From Verrucomicrobiota bacterium (lineage in GTDB: Bacteria; Verrucomicrobiota; Verrucomicrobiia; Limisphaerales; AV2), in NCBI GenBank assembly GCA_003218935.1, contig QHPA01000269.1, forward strand, positions 1-14,400: 14,400 nucleotides of DNA, in the 5' to 3' direction. Below the pieces are notes generated by a model. That model searched no databases and had not been told where the DNA came from. It worked only from the letters and a program-made list of their open reading frames with translations. Both the position numbers and the translations under genes were made by a program. Shown here piece by piece: positions 1 to 7,892 of this stretch (its first letter is position 1; each line of letters begins with the position of its first letter).

Positions 1-1
1 C

Positions 2-1579
2 CTGGTGGTTTTGCCCGGTGGCTCGATTCATTCCGGCGACACGCTCACCATCTCCTGGAACGACAGGAACGACGGGACGGTGGACACGGGCAGCGGTTTC
101 AGCGATCACGTGGTCGTCGTCAACACAAACACAGCGGAGACGCTGCTGAACACGACGGTCTTTTACAATCCGGCCTCGACCGGCAACGGTCCAATCCCGC
201 CTGGCGGCTCGCGTCCCTTTTCGACGGCGCTGCCATTGCCCGACGGCCCGCGCGGCGTTGGCGCGCTCCAAATCACCGTTACGGCGGATACGTTCAACCA
301 ACTCCCGGAAGCCAACGCGAGCGGCACCGCCGAGGCCAACAACACGGTGAGCACGACGGCCGTTTCATCCACTGCGGCGTATCCCGACCTGCAAGTCATC
401 AACCTGAGCGTCCAACCCGACACGCTCGCGTCTGGAACCAACGTCACCATCCACTGGCAGGACACCAACACCGGCAACGCAACGGCAGCCGCCAATTGGT
501 ACGACCACGTCACGGTCGTGAATACAAACAACGGCGTGACGCTGCTCGACACCACGGTGCTTTACGGCACCAACGCGCTGGGGCCGCTCACCAACGGCAC
601 GGCGCGCGACCGCTCCTACAGTTTCACCCTGCCGAACGGGCCGAACGCGGTGGGCAATCTGCAATTCACGGTCACGGCCGACACGTTCAACAACCTGTTC
701 GAATACAATTTGGGCGGCACCGGCGAGAGCAATAACACGGCGTCGGTTGTGGTTGGCTCCTCCATCGCGCCGTATCCCGACTTGCAGGTCGTCAACCTCG
801 ACGTTCAACCCGCCACGCTTGCCTCGGGCACGAACGTCACGGTTCGCTGGCAGGACGCCAACACCGGCAACGCGCCGGCGCCGGGCAACTGGTACGACCA
901 CGTCACGGTCGTCAACACGAACGGCGGAGTGACGCTGCTCGACACGACGGTGTTTTACGACACGAACGTGCTCGGCCCGCTGACCAACGGAACAGCGCGG
1001 GATCGCTCCTACAATTTCGCGCTGCCGTACGCGACCAATGGGGCGGGGGACCTGCTCTTCACGATCACGGCCGACACGTTCAACAACCTGTTTGAATACA
1101 ATTCCAGCGGCACGGGCGAGAGCAACAACTCCAGTTCCATCGTCCGCTCCTCCAACCTCACACCGCTGCCGGATTTGATCGTCACCGGCCTCACCGCTCC
1201 TGCCAGCGCTCTGACGGATCATGCGATCAGCGTGCAGTTCCACGTGGCAAACCAGGGACTGCTCGCCGCCGACGGCAACATCGGCCAGCGCGTGTTTGTT
1301 TCGTCCACGCCGACGCCGGGCAGCGGCACGCTCGCCGCGGTGACGGCTTTCAACGGTCCGTTGGAGGCCGGCCAGGGTGTTGACCAGACCGTGACCGTCC
1401 AGACGCCATCGGCACCGGGCACCTATTGGCTGATCGCGCAGGCCGATGCGTCCGACAACGTCCAGGAGCTCTCGGAAAACAACAACTTTTTCGTCAGCGC
1501 GACGCCCCTCACCGTCCAGCCGGCTTATACCGCAACGCCGCTTCGCCGGCGGCGTTCGTGCCCATCACGATCCACGTGA
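2..1579 (+). CDS. Giant CARDB/Ig-like surface protein, fragment A (5' end outside window)
   Basis: The frame is already open at base 2, so the gene begins upstream. It encodes consecutive CARDB-like beta-sandwich domains: one partial, then units starting at 380, 773 and 1166, each opening with a PDLxVxxL motif and ending in an E.N..N(N) motif such as ELSENNNFFV. Such domains are known as adhesion or spacer modules in secreted bacterial proteins; no catalytic motif is visible. The native protein appears to end at about base 1540. After that the frame gives an Arg-rich nonsense tail (LRRRRSCPSRST) and a stop at 1577-1579, while the sensible sequence continues in the other frame as fragment B. 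Function as an extracellular or outer-surface adhesin-like protein is inference. Fragments A, B and C are almost certainly one gene. Confidence 0.8.
   Translation: MVVLPGGSIHSGDTLTISWNDRNDGTVDTGSGFSDHVVVVNTNTAETLLNTTVFYNPASTGNGPIPPGGSRPFSTALPLPDGPRGVGALQITVTADTFNQLPEANASGTAEANNTVSTTAVSSTAAYPDLQVINLSVQPDTLASGTNVTIHWQDTNTGNATAAANWYDHVTVVNTNNGVTLLDTTVLYGTNALGPLTNGTARDRSYSFTLPNGPNAVGNLQFTVTADTFNNLFEYNLGGTGESNNTASVVVGSSIAPYPDLQVVNLDVQPATLASGTNVTVRWQDANTGNAPAPGNWYDHVTVVNTNGGVTLLDTTVFYDTNVLGPLTNGTARDRSYNFALPYATNGAGDLLFTITADTFNNLFEYNSSGTGESNNSSSIVRSSNLTPLPDLIVTGLTAPASALTDHAISVQFHVANQGLLAADGNIGQRVFVSSTPTPGSGTLAAVTAFNGPLEAGQGVDQTVTVQTPSAPGTYWLIAQADASDNVQELSENNNFFVSATPLTVQPAYTATPLRRRRSCPSRST
380..1540 (+). 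repeat. 393-bp tandem repeats encoding CARDB domains
   Basis: Three successive units begin at 380, 773 and 1166, spaced exactly 393 bp (131 codons). Units 380-772 and 773-1165 are very similar in DNA and protein, sharing phrases such as WYDHVTVVNTN, LGPLTNGTARDRSY and TADTFNNLFEYN. The unit from 1166 is more diverged (PLPDLIVTGLTAPAS) and keeps only the domain outline. A partial earlier unit fills bases 1-379. The near-identity of the two middle units implies recent duplication or homogenisation and makes unit-number change or assembly collapse possible here. Confidence 0.8.
1530..1545 (+). other. Apparent one-base deletion (frameshift) in the giant gene
   Basis: Upstream sense runs in the frame of base 2 up to TVQPAYTAT. 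Downstream sense runs one base earlier, as ASPAAFVPITIHVKV. A single missing base, most simply a g within the gcaacgccgctt stretch, would rejoin the two as AYTATAASPAAFV. Neither frame is meaningful across both sides. Whether this is a true mutation or a sequence error cannot be decided here. Confidence 0.75.
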
Positions 1580-4500
1580 AAGTGCGAGGCACAGATCGGA
1601 CCTACAACGTATTGAGCGCCGCGGACGGCACGTTCACGAACGTGTTCGATCCGTTGCCGAATGAAGCGGGCAATTATCAGGTCGCCGCAGCGTTTCCCGG
1701 CGTGGCCAATCCGCCGGCGCAAGACACCTTCACGCTGATCGGTATGAGCATCGCGCCGGTTTCGTTGGTGAGCGTGATTGAGGGGACCAGCGTCACGAAC
1801 ACGACGCACCTGGACAACCTGAGCGACGTGCCGTTGGCCGGGCTGAGCGTCAGCGTCGTGACGAATCAACCCAACCTGGCAGTGACGGCCAGTCTGGAGA
1901 CGAATGCGCTGGTTGGATTCGGGAGCGCAAACCTCAGATTCATCATCGCGGCGCTTGACCCGTCGATTTTCCAAAGTCCCGTGGTGTTGCGCGTGAGCAG
2001 CGCCGAAGGCGCGACTGCAACCCTGACGATTACCGTCCGTGTCGAGGCTCTGCGCCCGCGGCTGGCGACCGTTCCGGCGTCCCTGAATGGTTCCATGTTG
2101 CGCGGAACGCAAACGCCTCTCGCCTTCACCCTGGCCAACCAGGGAGGCGTCGCCACCGGCCCATTGCAAGTCGCGCTGCCGAACGTGCCGTGGCTTTCGC
2201 TGGCTTCCTCCAACCAGCTTCCTCCGCTGGCGGCCGCCTCGAACACGGTCATTACTCTGTTGTTGAATCCGGCGGCCGATTTGCCGCTCGGTGATTACAA
2301 CGGCACGCTCGTCGTTCAAAGCACCAACGCGGGGCTTTCCGTGCCCTATTCCTTCCGCTCGGTGTCGGCTGCGACCGGCAACATGCTGGTCAGCGTCGAG
2401 GACGAGTACACCTACTTCGCTTCGGGCTCGCCGCGCGTGACGAACGCCCTGGTCGTGCTGAGCGACGCGTTGAGCCAGACGGCCGTCCTTACCAATTACA
2501 CCGGGCCGGACGGAACGATTTTGTTCACCAACCTGACTGAGGCGTATTACCTGGTCGATGTCAGCGCAACTAACCACAGTTCCTTCCGCCAGACCGCGCT
2601 GGTGGACGCGGGGGCAACGACAAATGTGGTGGCGTTCCTGACGCGTCAGACCGTTCATTACAGTTTCACGGTCGTCCCGACCACCGTCCAGGACTCGTAT
2701 ATTTTCACCGTGGACAGCACGTTTGAAACTCAGGTGCCGATTCCCGTTGTGACCATCGAGCCGTCGTCCCTGGATTTGTCACAGTATCCCGGAACCGAGT
2801 TCCAGGTGCTGTACACCGTCAGCAACCACGGCCTCATCGACGCCGCCGACGTCAAACTGAATTTTCCGTCCACTTCCGTTTTGCAATTGACGCCGCTCGT
2901 CTCAGATCTGGGAAAACTGAAGGCCAACACTTCTTTGACCGTGCCGGTCATGGTCAAGCGCACGCCGCCCGCGCCAGCGGCAGTCTCCAAAGCGGGCGTG
3001 CAAAAGCAGGATTACTTGAGCGGCGAATGCTCGGTGACGGGAGAAATGCTCTGGAACTATCTGTGCGGTCCGAGCGTGGTGGACAAAAGCACGGCATTTT
3101 ACGCGTTCGATTCCACCGGCTGCGACCTGGTCGCTCTCTATCGCCAGGTTTACCATCTGGTGCCGGATTCGCCGGGACCGGGACCGGTCATTGGGTCGGA
3201 CGCTTTCTTCGATTATCTGGAGAGCCTCAACCCGGTCACGGACTTCGAAGCGCCGGCGGGTTACCATTTCGAGTGCAATGCGGCGCCCGGAGCGGCGAGC
3301 GCGGTGAGAAACCGCGCTTCAGGATTGGCCAAGCAGGATAACTCCGCGAGGAAACAGGCGGGCGGCAATTCCGCTTGCGTCCAAAACGTGCGCGTGGACC
3401 TGCAGATCACCGGTCAGAATGGCGCACAAGTCAATACCAACTTCGCCATCACTCCAGCCGCGCTTTCCGGCCTCACGGCGGTGGACGGCACAGGCTCGTT
3501 GGCCGGCAACAGCGTGGGAACGGCGAACTGGACGCTGATTCCCACACTGGACGCCGCGCCCACCAACGGAGTGGCGCTTTACCTTGTCGGGGGCACCTTG
3601 CGCTACACGCAGGACGGTTCGGACCTTACAGTTCCGCTCGCGCCCGCGCCCATCCAGGTGTTCCCGCAGCCCGAATTGGTCGTGCGTTATTTCCATGAAC
3701 GCGACGTGTATTCGGATGATCCCTTCACGCCGGAGATCGAACCGAGCATTCCGTACTCGCTCGCCGTGCAGGTCAACAACGTCGGCTACGGCCCCGCCCG
3801 GTCGTTGACCATTACCGGCGGCAAGCCGCAGATCGTTGACAACGTAAAAGGTCTGCTGATCGATTTCACCATTCTCGGCACTCAACTGGAGAATCAGCCG
3901 GCCACGCCCGCGCTGGATGTCAATTTCGGGCAGATTGACGCCGGGACGAATAAGAGTGCCCGCTGGCTGTTTACATCGTCACTCCAGGGCAGCTTTACGA
4001 ATTTCTCCGCGTCGTTCAAACAGGTCGATCCGTTTGGCAAACCGCGTCTCTCCTTGATCAGGAGTGTCGAGATACACGAACTGACTCATATCGTGGATGG
4101 AAACGGACCTGGGGCGGATGGCCGGCCCGATTTTCTCGTCAACGATGTGTCGGATCCGGACCTCCTTCCGGACACGATTTATCTGAGCGACGGCAGCACC
4201 AATCCCGTGGCGGCGGTGTCGAACGCGACCATCACCGGCACGCTGGGGGGCGGCAACTTGTCGGTCTCAATGACGGCTGCCGCGGCGGGGGGGTGGAGTT
4301 ATTTCCGGTTCCAGGATCCGGGCCAGGGCCAATATCGCCTCACCAAAGTGTTGCGCAGCGATAATTCCGAGGTTCCCTACGGCACCAATGTTTGGACCAC
4401 CGACCGCTTCATCCGCGGAGGCAGTCTCGTGCCGATCCGCACGAACCTGGTGCATTTGCTCGATTACAACAGCGCAGGCAACTACACGCTTTTCTACGTC

Positions 4501-5067
4501 GCGGCCAGCAGCGCGACAGACACGACCGCGCCCACCAGCGTCGTGGCTGCGCTGCCGGCCAGCAGCCCGCCCAATTTCACCGTGCAATGGTCCGGCGCGG
4601 ACGATCCGGGTGGAAGCGGCGTGTCATTGTACGACATATACGTTTCCATCAACGGCGGACCGTTCGCGCCCTGGATCACGAACACCACGCTCACGGCCGC
4701 GATTTACAGCGGCGTACCGAACGACCACTATGCGTTTTACAGTCGCGCCACCGACGCGGCCGGCAACCAGGAAGCCGCCCACGCTTCGGGCGACGCGCAG
4801 ACCACTGTGTCTGCTGCCGGCAATACGCCGCCGAGCCTGACTTTCATTCCCACACTGGACGCCGCGCCCACCAACGGAGTGGCGCTTTACCTTGTCGGGG
4901 GCACCTTGCGCTACACGCAGGACGGTTCGGACCTTACAGTTCCGACTGGTGGTTACGGACAACGGCTCGCCAAGCCTGAGCGCGACACAATCGTTCAATG
5001 TAGTCGTGACTCACACGAACCATGCCCCCGCCATCGTCGGCGTGCCGCCACAAATCAGCGTGGATGA
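1540..5067 (+). CDS. Giant CARDB/Ig-like surface protein, fragment B (middle)
   Basis: This continues fragment A from about base 1540 and loses native sense at 4944. In order it shows several beta-rich, Thr/Asn/Val-rich domains (about 1560-2940), a Cys-containing insert with basic stretches (about 3000-3390, CSVTGEML to SACVQNVRV), and a conserved-looking module at about 3400-4500 containing YFHERDVYSDDPFTPEIEPS, LLIDFTILGTQLEN, SVEIHELTHIVDGNG and DFLVNDVSD. A fibronectin/Ig-like domain follows at about 4510-4810 (TAPTSVVAALPAS, ATDAAGNQE). The next Ig-like domain begins at NTPPSLTF but is replaced by the copied 99-bp segment; after it the frame reads nonsense to a stop at 5065-5067. HELTH looks like a zinc-protease HExxH but is H-E-L-T-H inside a conserved structural module, with no other protease signature, so I do not call it a protease. 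Secretion and a structural role are inferred. Confidence 0.75.
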   Translation, partial: ASPAAFVPITIHVKVRGTDRTYNVLSAADGTFTNVFDPLPNEAGNYQVAAAFPGVANPPAQDTFTLIGMSIAPVSLVSVIEGTSVTNTTHLDNLSDVPLAGLSVSVVTNQPNLAVTASLETNALVGFGSANLRFIIAALDPSIFQSPVVLRVSSAEGATATLTITVRVEALRPRLATVPASLNGSMLRGTQTPLAFTLANQGGVATGPLQVALPNVPWLSLASSNQLPPLAAASNTVITLLLNPAADLPLGDYNGTLVVQSTNAGLSVPYSFRSVSAATGNMLVSVEDEYTYFASGSPRVTNALVVLSDALSQTAVLTNYTGPDGTILFTNLTEAYYLVDVSATNHSSFRQTALVDAGATTNVVAFLTRQTVHYSFTVVPTTVQDSYIFTVDSTFETQVPIPVVTIEPSSLDLSQYPGTEFQVLYTVSNHGLIDAADVKLNFPSTSVLQLTPLVSDLGKLKANTSLTVPVMVKRTPPAPAAVSKAGVQKQDYLSGECSVTGEMLWNYLCGPSVVDKSTAFYAFDSTGCDLVALYRQVYHLVPDSPGPGPVIGSDAFFDYLESLNPVTDFEAPAGYHFECNAAPGAASAVRNRASGLAKQDNSARKQAGGNSACVQNVRVDLQITGQNGAQVNTNFAITPAALSGLTAVDGTGSLAGNSVGTANWTLIPTLDAAPTNGVALYLVGGTLRYTQDGSDLTVPLAPAPIQVFPQPELVVRYFHERDVYSDDPFTPEIEPSIPYSLAVQVNNVGYGPARSLTITGGKPQIVDNVKGLLIDFTILGTQLENQPATPALDVNFGQIDAGTNKSARWLFTSSLQGSFTNFSASFKQVDPFGKPRLSLIRSVEIHELTHIVDGNGPGADGRPDFLVNDVSDPDLLPDTIYLSDGSTNPVAAVSNATITGTLGGGNLSVSMTAAAAGGWSYFRFQDPGQGQYRLTKVLRSDNSEVPYGTNVWTTDRFIRGGSLVPIRTNLVHLLDYNSAGNYTLFYVAASSATDTTAPTSVVAALPASSPPNFTVQWSGADDPGGSGVSLYDIYVSINGGPFAPWITNTTLTAAIYSGVPNDHYAFYSRATDAAGNQEAAHASGDAQTTVSAAGNTPPSLTFIPTLDAAPTNGVALYLVGGTLRYTQDGSDLTVPTGGYGQRLAKPERDTIVQCSRDSHEPCPRHRRRAATNQRG
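3538..3636 (+). repeat. 99-bp direct repeat, native copy
   Basis: Identical base for base to 4846-4944; the neighbours differ on both sides (g versus c before, c versus a after). Here the segment encodes IPTLDAAPTNGVALYLVGG and onwards, and it sits naturally between TANWTL and LAPAPIQVFPQPEL in a continuous domain, so this is the source copy. Confidence 0.95.
4846..4944 (+). repeat. 99-bp direct repeat, intruding copy with frame change
   Basis: Exact copy of 3538-3636, offset 1308 bp. It follows NTPPSLTF, the start of an Ig-like domain, and precedes LVVTDNGSPSLSATQSFNVVV, the end of one, which is in a different frame. The expected middle of that domain (roughly 60 residues by comparison with the two following repeats) is absent. 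The borders fall at short shared stretches: attcc at the left, ttccg at the right, each of which could also be native host sequence. Confidence 0.93.
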
Positions 5068-6442
5068 ACAAACGACGCTGTCGCTGCCGTTGAGCGCGAC
5101 CGATCCAGATGCTTCGGACACGCTGACCTGGCAATCCGGGTCCAGCTTGCCTTCGGGACTCAACCTTGACTCCGCCACAGGTTTGATCACCTGGACGCCC
5201 GGCGAATCACAAGGCCCGGGCGCCTACGTCGTCACTGTCATCGTCCGCGACAACGGCACGCCGGGCCTTTCGGACACGAACACGTTTGTCATTGTGGTCA
5301 ACGAAGTGAATCGTCCGCCGGTGCTGTCCGCGATCAACAACCAGACAGCGTTCGTGCTGGAGCCGCTCGTCATTGCCTCTGTGGCGAGTGATCCTGATAT
5401 TCCAGCCAATTCGCTCCACTTCAGCTTCGGCTCCGGCGCGCCCGCGAACGCGAACATCAATCCGACCAATGGCGTTTTCTCCTGGACGCCGGCGCGGAAC
5501 CAGGGTGGAACCAGCAACACCATCACGCTGGTGGTGACGGATGACGGCTCGCCGCCGCGCTCGACCAGCAACACGTTCTCCGTGGTCGTCGGGAATTACG
5601 CGGAAGCGACCTTGGGTTCGGCGATGATCGAGGCGGGTCAAGCAGGCTCGGTGCCGCTCATCGTCGACGCCAGCGCGCCAATCACAAACGTAACTTTCAC
5701 GCTCGAGGTAACCGCGTCCGGTCTGACCAATTTCTCCCTGGCGGCGCCGACGCCGCCACTGGCCTCCGCCACCTTGCAGCCGACCGGTCCCGGCACATTT
5801 CAAGTCAGTCTGCAAACCTTGAGCGGCCAAACGCTGGTAGGCGCCCAAACCGTTTCAACATTGAACTTTGTTGCTCCATCCAACGCGCCATCCGCTTTCG
5901 TGCGGTTGCAAATCTCGAACCTGTCCGCGAGGCAGGCCAATGGTTCGGTTTTGTCTCGAACGCTGTCCAACGACGGTCTAGTGACTCTGGTCAATGTCGA
6001 ACCGCTGCTGGAGGCGCGGATTACGGGTGGAGGAATTCGCCGACTGATTCTCTACGGCAAGCCAGGTTTGAGCTATCAGTTGCAGTATTCGGGTGACTTG
6101 TCCGATACGAACCAGTGGAAGAATTGGATGCGCGTGCCGCTGACCAATCTCTTCCAGGTGATTGAAATTGTGGATCCGAACGGGCCGGACCTGTTCTTCC
6201 GCGCTTACGAGTTCAGCGCGAACCCGCCGCTCATCGACGCCCACGCGCCCACGAATCGAATCGGTTCGTTGACGCTCTTCGGCCAGTCCGGCATCGGTTA
6301 CCAGTTGCAATACACGACCAACCTGTCGAGCGTCATTTCCTGGTCTCCCTTGCTTTCCTACACGCCGACCGGTTCATTCTATTTCGTGGGCGGTCTGAGT
6401 CTGAGCAACCCGATCATCTTTTACCGAATTCAGAAACCATAG
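4946..6442 (+). CDS. Giant CARDB/Ig-like surface protein, fragment C (C-terminus)
   Basis: Native sense resumes at about 4940-4946 as RLVVTDNGSP and runs to the tag stop at 6440-6442. An open frame with start codons exists from 4892, but its first residues (MSGAPCATRRTVRTLQ) are only the copied repeat read in the wrong frame. It contains two putative-Ig/cadherin-like repeats (HAPAIVGVPPQISVDEQTT to FVIVVNEVN, then RPPVLSAINNQTAFVLEPL to FSVVVGN, both with the TGxxxWTP-type core). A cohesin-like beta-sandwich follows (GSAMIEAGQAGSVPLIVDA, about 5620-5990), then two copies of a YQLQYS/YQLQYTTNLS module at about 6070 and 6300. It ends in FYRIQKP with no LPXTG or PEP-CTERM anchor. The role, probably a secreted or surface structural protein, is inference from the domains. 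Confidence 0.78.
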   Translation: MVVTDNGSPSLSATQSFNVVVTHTNHAPAIVGVPPQISVDEQTTLSLPLSATDPDASDTLTWQSGSSLPSGLNLDSATGLITWTPGESQGPGAYVVTVIVRDNGTPGLSDTNTFVIVVNEVNRPPVLSAINNQTAFVLEPLVIASVASDPDIPANSLHFSFGSGAPANANINPTNGVFSWTPARNQGGTSNTITLVVTDDGSPPRSTSNTFSVVVGNYAEATLGSAMIEAGQAGSVPLIVDASAPITNVTFTLEVTASGLTNFSLAAPTPPLASATLQPTGPGTFQVSLQTLSGQTLVGAQTVSTLNFVAPSNAPSAFVRLQISNLSARQANGSVLSRTLSNDGLVTLVNVEPLLEARITGGGIRRLILYGKPGLSYQLQYSGDLSDTNQWKNWMRVPLTNLFQVIEIVDPNGPDLFFRAYEFSANPPLIDAHAPTNRIGSLTLFGQSGIGYQLQYTTNLSSVISWSPLLSYTPTGSFYFVGGLSLSNPIIFYRIQKP

Positions 6443-6706
6443 CGGCGGTGCGCATCTTGACATTGCCACCATAAGTGCGCTGGAAATATTTCCCTCTCCC
6501 CACGACGAAGGAGTGGGGAGAGGGTCAGGGAGAGGGGAAATCCGATGATCAATAGCTCTGTTCTTACAGCCCCTCTCCCCATCCCTCTCCCCGCTCGTCC
6601 CTCGCGGGGAGAGGGAGAGCAACCGTGCAATGGTGGTAGTGTCAAACTACGCCGTAGCGGCGGCGGTTTGTGTTGCCCGACGTGCCGACGCCAGTAAACT
6701 AGCGGC
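6443..6706. repeat. Intergenic hairpin-rich repeat (ccctctcccc family)
   Basis: No gene is evident in these 264 bases. Two strong stem-loops are visible. In the first, 6492-6502 pairs with 6514-6524 (11 bp, 11-nt loop). In the second, 6582-6594 pairs with 6604-6616 (13 bp, 9-nt loop). Two further purine/pyrimidine strings (about 6527-6539 and 6571-6580) could pair with either, so the whole block can fold in several ways. Motifs of this kind (ccctctcccc with its complement) are dispersed intergenic repeats in many environmental bacterial genomes. They could help end transcription of the giant gene, but there is no T-run after either stem. Confidence 0.7.
6673..6700 (+). promoter_or_regulatory. 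Possible promoter giving a leaderless HAD-Nudix mRNA
   Basis: A ttgccc box (6673-6678), a 16-bp spacer and a taaact box (6695-6700) resemble a sigma-70 promoter. The gtg start of the next gene lies at 6707, so a transcript starting at the usual distance would have almost no leader, matching the absence of a Shine-Dalgarno sequence. Both boxes are imperfect, so this is weak. Confidence 0.25.
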
Positions 6707-7807
6707 GTGATTCGGAACATCGTTTTCGATTGGTCCGGGACGCTGGTGGACGATTTGCCGGCAGTGTGGCGGGCGACCAATTACACTTTTAAGCAGGCGG
6801 GCGTAATGGAACTGACCCTCGACGAGTTTCGGGCCGCGTTTTGCCTCCCGTTCAAAAACTTCTACAGCCGCTATGTTCCACACGTTTCCTTGCCGCAGTT
6901 GGAGCAATGGTTTCACGGTCATTTCCGTGAAGTTCAGCACCTCGCCCGTGAACTGCCGCACGCACGCGAAATGTTGCTCTTTTGCCGCGCGCACGGCCTG
7001 CGCACCTTTCTGCTGAGCACCATTCATCGCGACCATTTCGCCGCTCAGTCGGCGGCGACCGGCTTTGATCGGTTCCTCGACCACGCCTACCTGGAGGTTT
7101 GGGACAAGCGGACGAAGATTCTGGAAATCCTTCAAAAGCACGAACTCACCGCGGGCGAGACGCTGTTTGTGGGTGACATGCAGCACGACATCGAAACGGC
7201 GCGGCACGGCGGAATTTTTTCCTGCGCGGTGCTCACCGGCTACAATCGGCTCGACCAATTGCGCGCGAGCGAACCTGATTTGATCGTCGAACATCTCGGT
7301 GAATTGCGGGAGGTCCTGGAGCGCAATGAATTTGAACTCAAACCGCGCGGCGCATCCCATTATTCGGGTCAATTGGATGGCTGGCCTGTCGCCACGGTCG
7401 GGGCCCTCATCTTCAATGCCGCAGGTCAAATGCTCATGATCCGCACGCAAAAATGGTCGCAGCTGTGGGGCATTCCCGGCGGGAAAATCAAACTGGGCGA
7501 GAGCGCGGTCGATGCCCTTCGTCGCGAAATCAAAGAGGAAACCGGTCTGGAGATCGATGACATCCGCTTCGTGCTCGTCCAGGATTGCATCCATTCCAGG
7601 GAATTTTATCGTGACGCCCATTTTGTCTTGCTGAATTACACCTGCCGCTGCGTTGGCGAGCAGCGGGTTCAACTGAACGACGAGGCGCAGGCGTTTCGGT
7701 GGGTCAGCGCGGACGAGGCGTTGACAATGGAGTTGAATCAACCGACGCGAATCCTGATCGAAACGGCGTTGAGACAGAAGACGGAGCGAGGTTCGAGCTG
7801 TGGCTGA
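6707..7807 (+). CDS. HAD-like hydrolase fused to a Nudix hydrolase
   Basis: A 366-residue cytoplasmic protein with a gtg start; the start is fixed by the HAD motif lying right at the N-terminus (IVFDWSGTLVDD). The HAD domain covers about residues 1-205: nucleophile Asp8, cap region about 15-90, motif II Ser104/Thr105 (FLLST), Lys134 or Lys137 (motif III) and GDMQHD at 156-161 (motif IV). The usual second Asp of motif I (DxD) is Ser10. The Nudix domain covers about 227-355, with a complete Nudix box at 259-281 (G-x5-E-x7-REIKEETGL), preceded by WGIPGG. Its product would be a phosphatase-like domain joined to a pyrophosphohydrolase. The neighbour downstream is folB, whose open frame overlaps this stop. 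This suggests dihydroneopterin triphosphate as substrate, but a general house-cleaning NTP or ADP-ribose role is equally possible from sequence alone. Confidence 0.88.
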   Translation: MIRNIVFDWSGTLVDDLPAVWRATNYTFKQAGVMELTLDEFRAAFCLPFKNFYSRYVPHVSLPQLEQWFHGHFREVQHLARELPHAREMLLFCRAHGLRTFLLSTIHRDHFAAQSAATGFDRFLDHAYLEVWDKRTKILEILQKHELTAGETLFVGDMQHDIETARHGGIFSCAVLTGYNRLDQLRASEPDLIVEHLGELREVLERNEFELKPRGASHYSGQLDGWPVATVGALIFNAAGQMLMIRTQKWSQLWGIPGGKIKLGESAVDALRREIKEETGLEIDDIRFVLVQDCIHSREFYRDAHFVLLNYTCRCVGEQRVQLNDEAQAFRWVSADEALTMELNQPTRILIETALRQKTERGSSCG

Positions 7808-7859
7808 AAAGCGCGTGGTCACCACGTTGACGAAGCGGTCGGCCGAGCGGCAAGGTCCG

Positions 7860-7881
7860 CCTCCTCACGTCGGCGGCTACG
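7860..7881 (+). repeat. Fragment of a dispersed repeat ahead of folB
   Basis: This 22-base stretch matches 13000-13021, the right arm of the inverted repeat downstream of proS, at 20 of 22 positions (core acgtcgg and gctacg). It lies between the HAD-Nudix stop and the folB ATG. Its presence explains why the extra in-frame residues upstream of MDKII do not look like FolB and supports starting folB at 7893. Confidence 0.65.
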
Positions 7882-7892
7882 CGTATTTGCAC

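Noticed and set aside
365..1243. Long minus-strand open frames opposite the giant gene (also 1525-2658, 3319-3885, 5207-5848)
   Set aside because: They are Arg/Val/Gly-rich antisense readings of GC-rich coding DNA with no family likeness, while the plus strand encodes recognisable domains.
4074..4095. HELTH in the giant protein as a zinc-metalloprotease HExxH site
   Set aside because: The residues match the pattern, but they lie in a beta-rich structural module without a third zinc ligand motif or any peptidase domain outline.
6647..7825. 392-codon minus-strand open frame opposite the HAD-Nudix gene
   Set aside because: The plus strand has complete HAD and Nudix motifs over the same bases; the minus frame has no recognisable domain.
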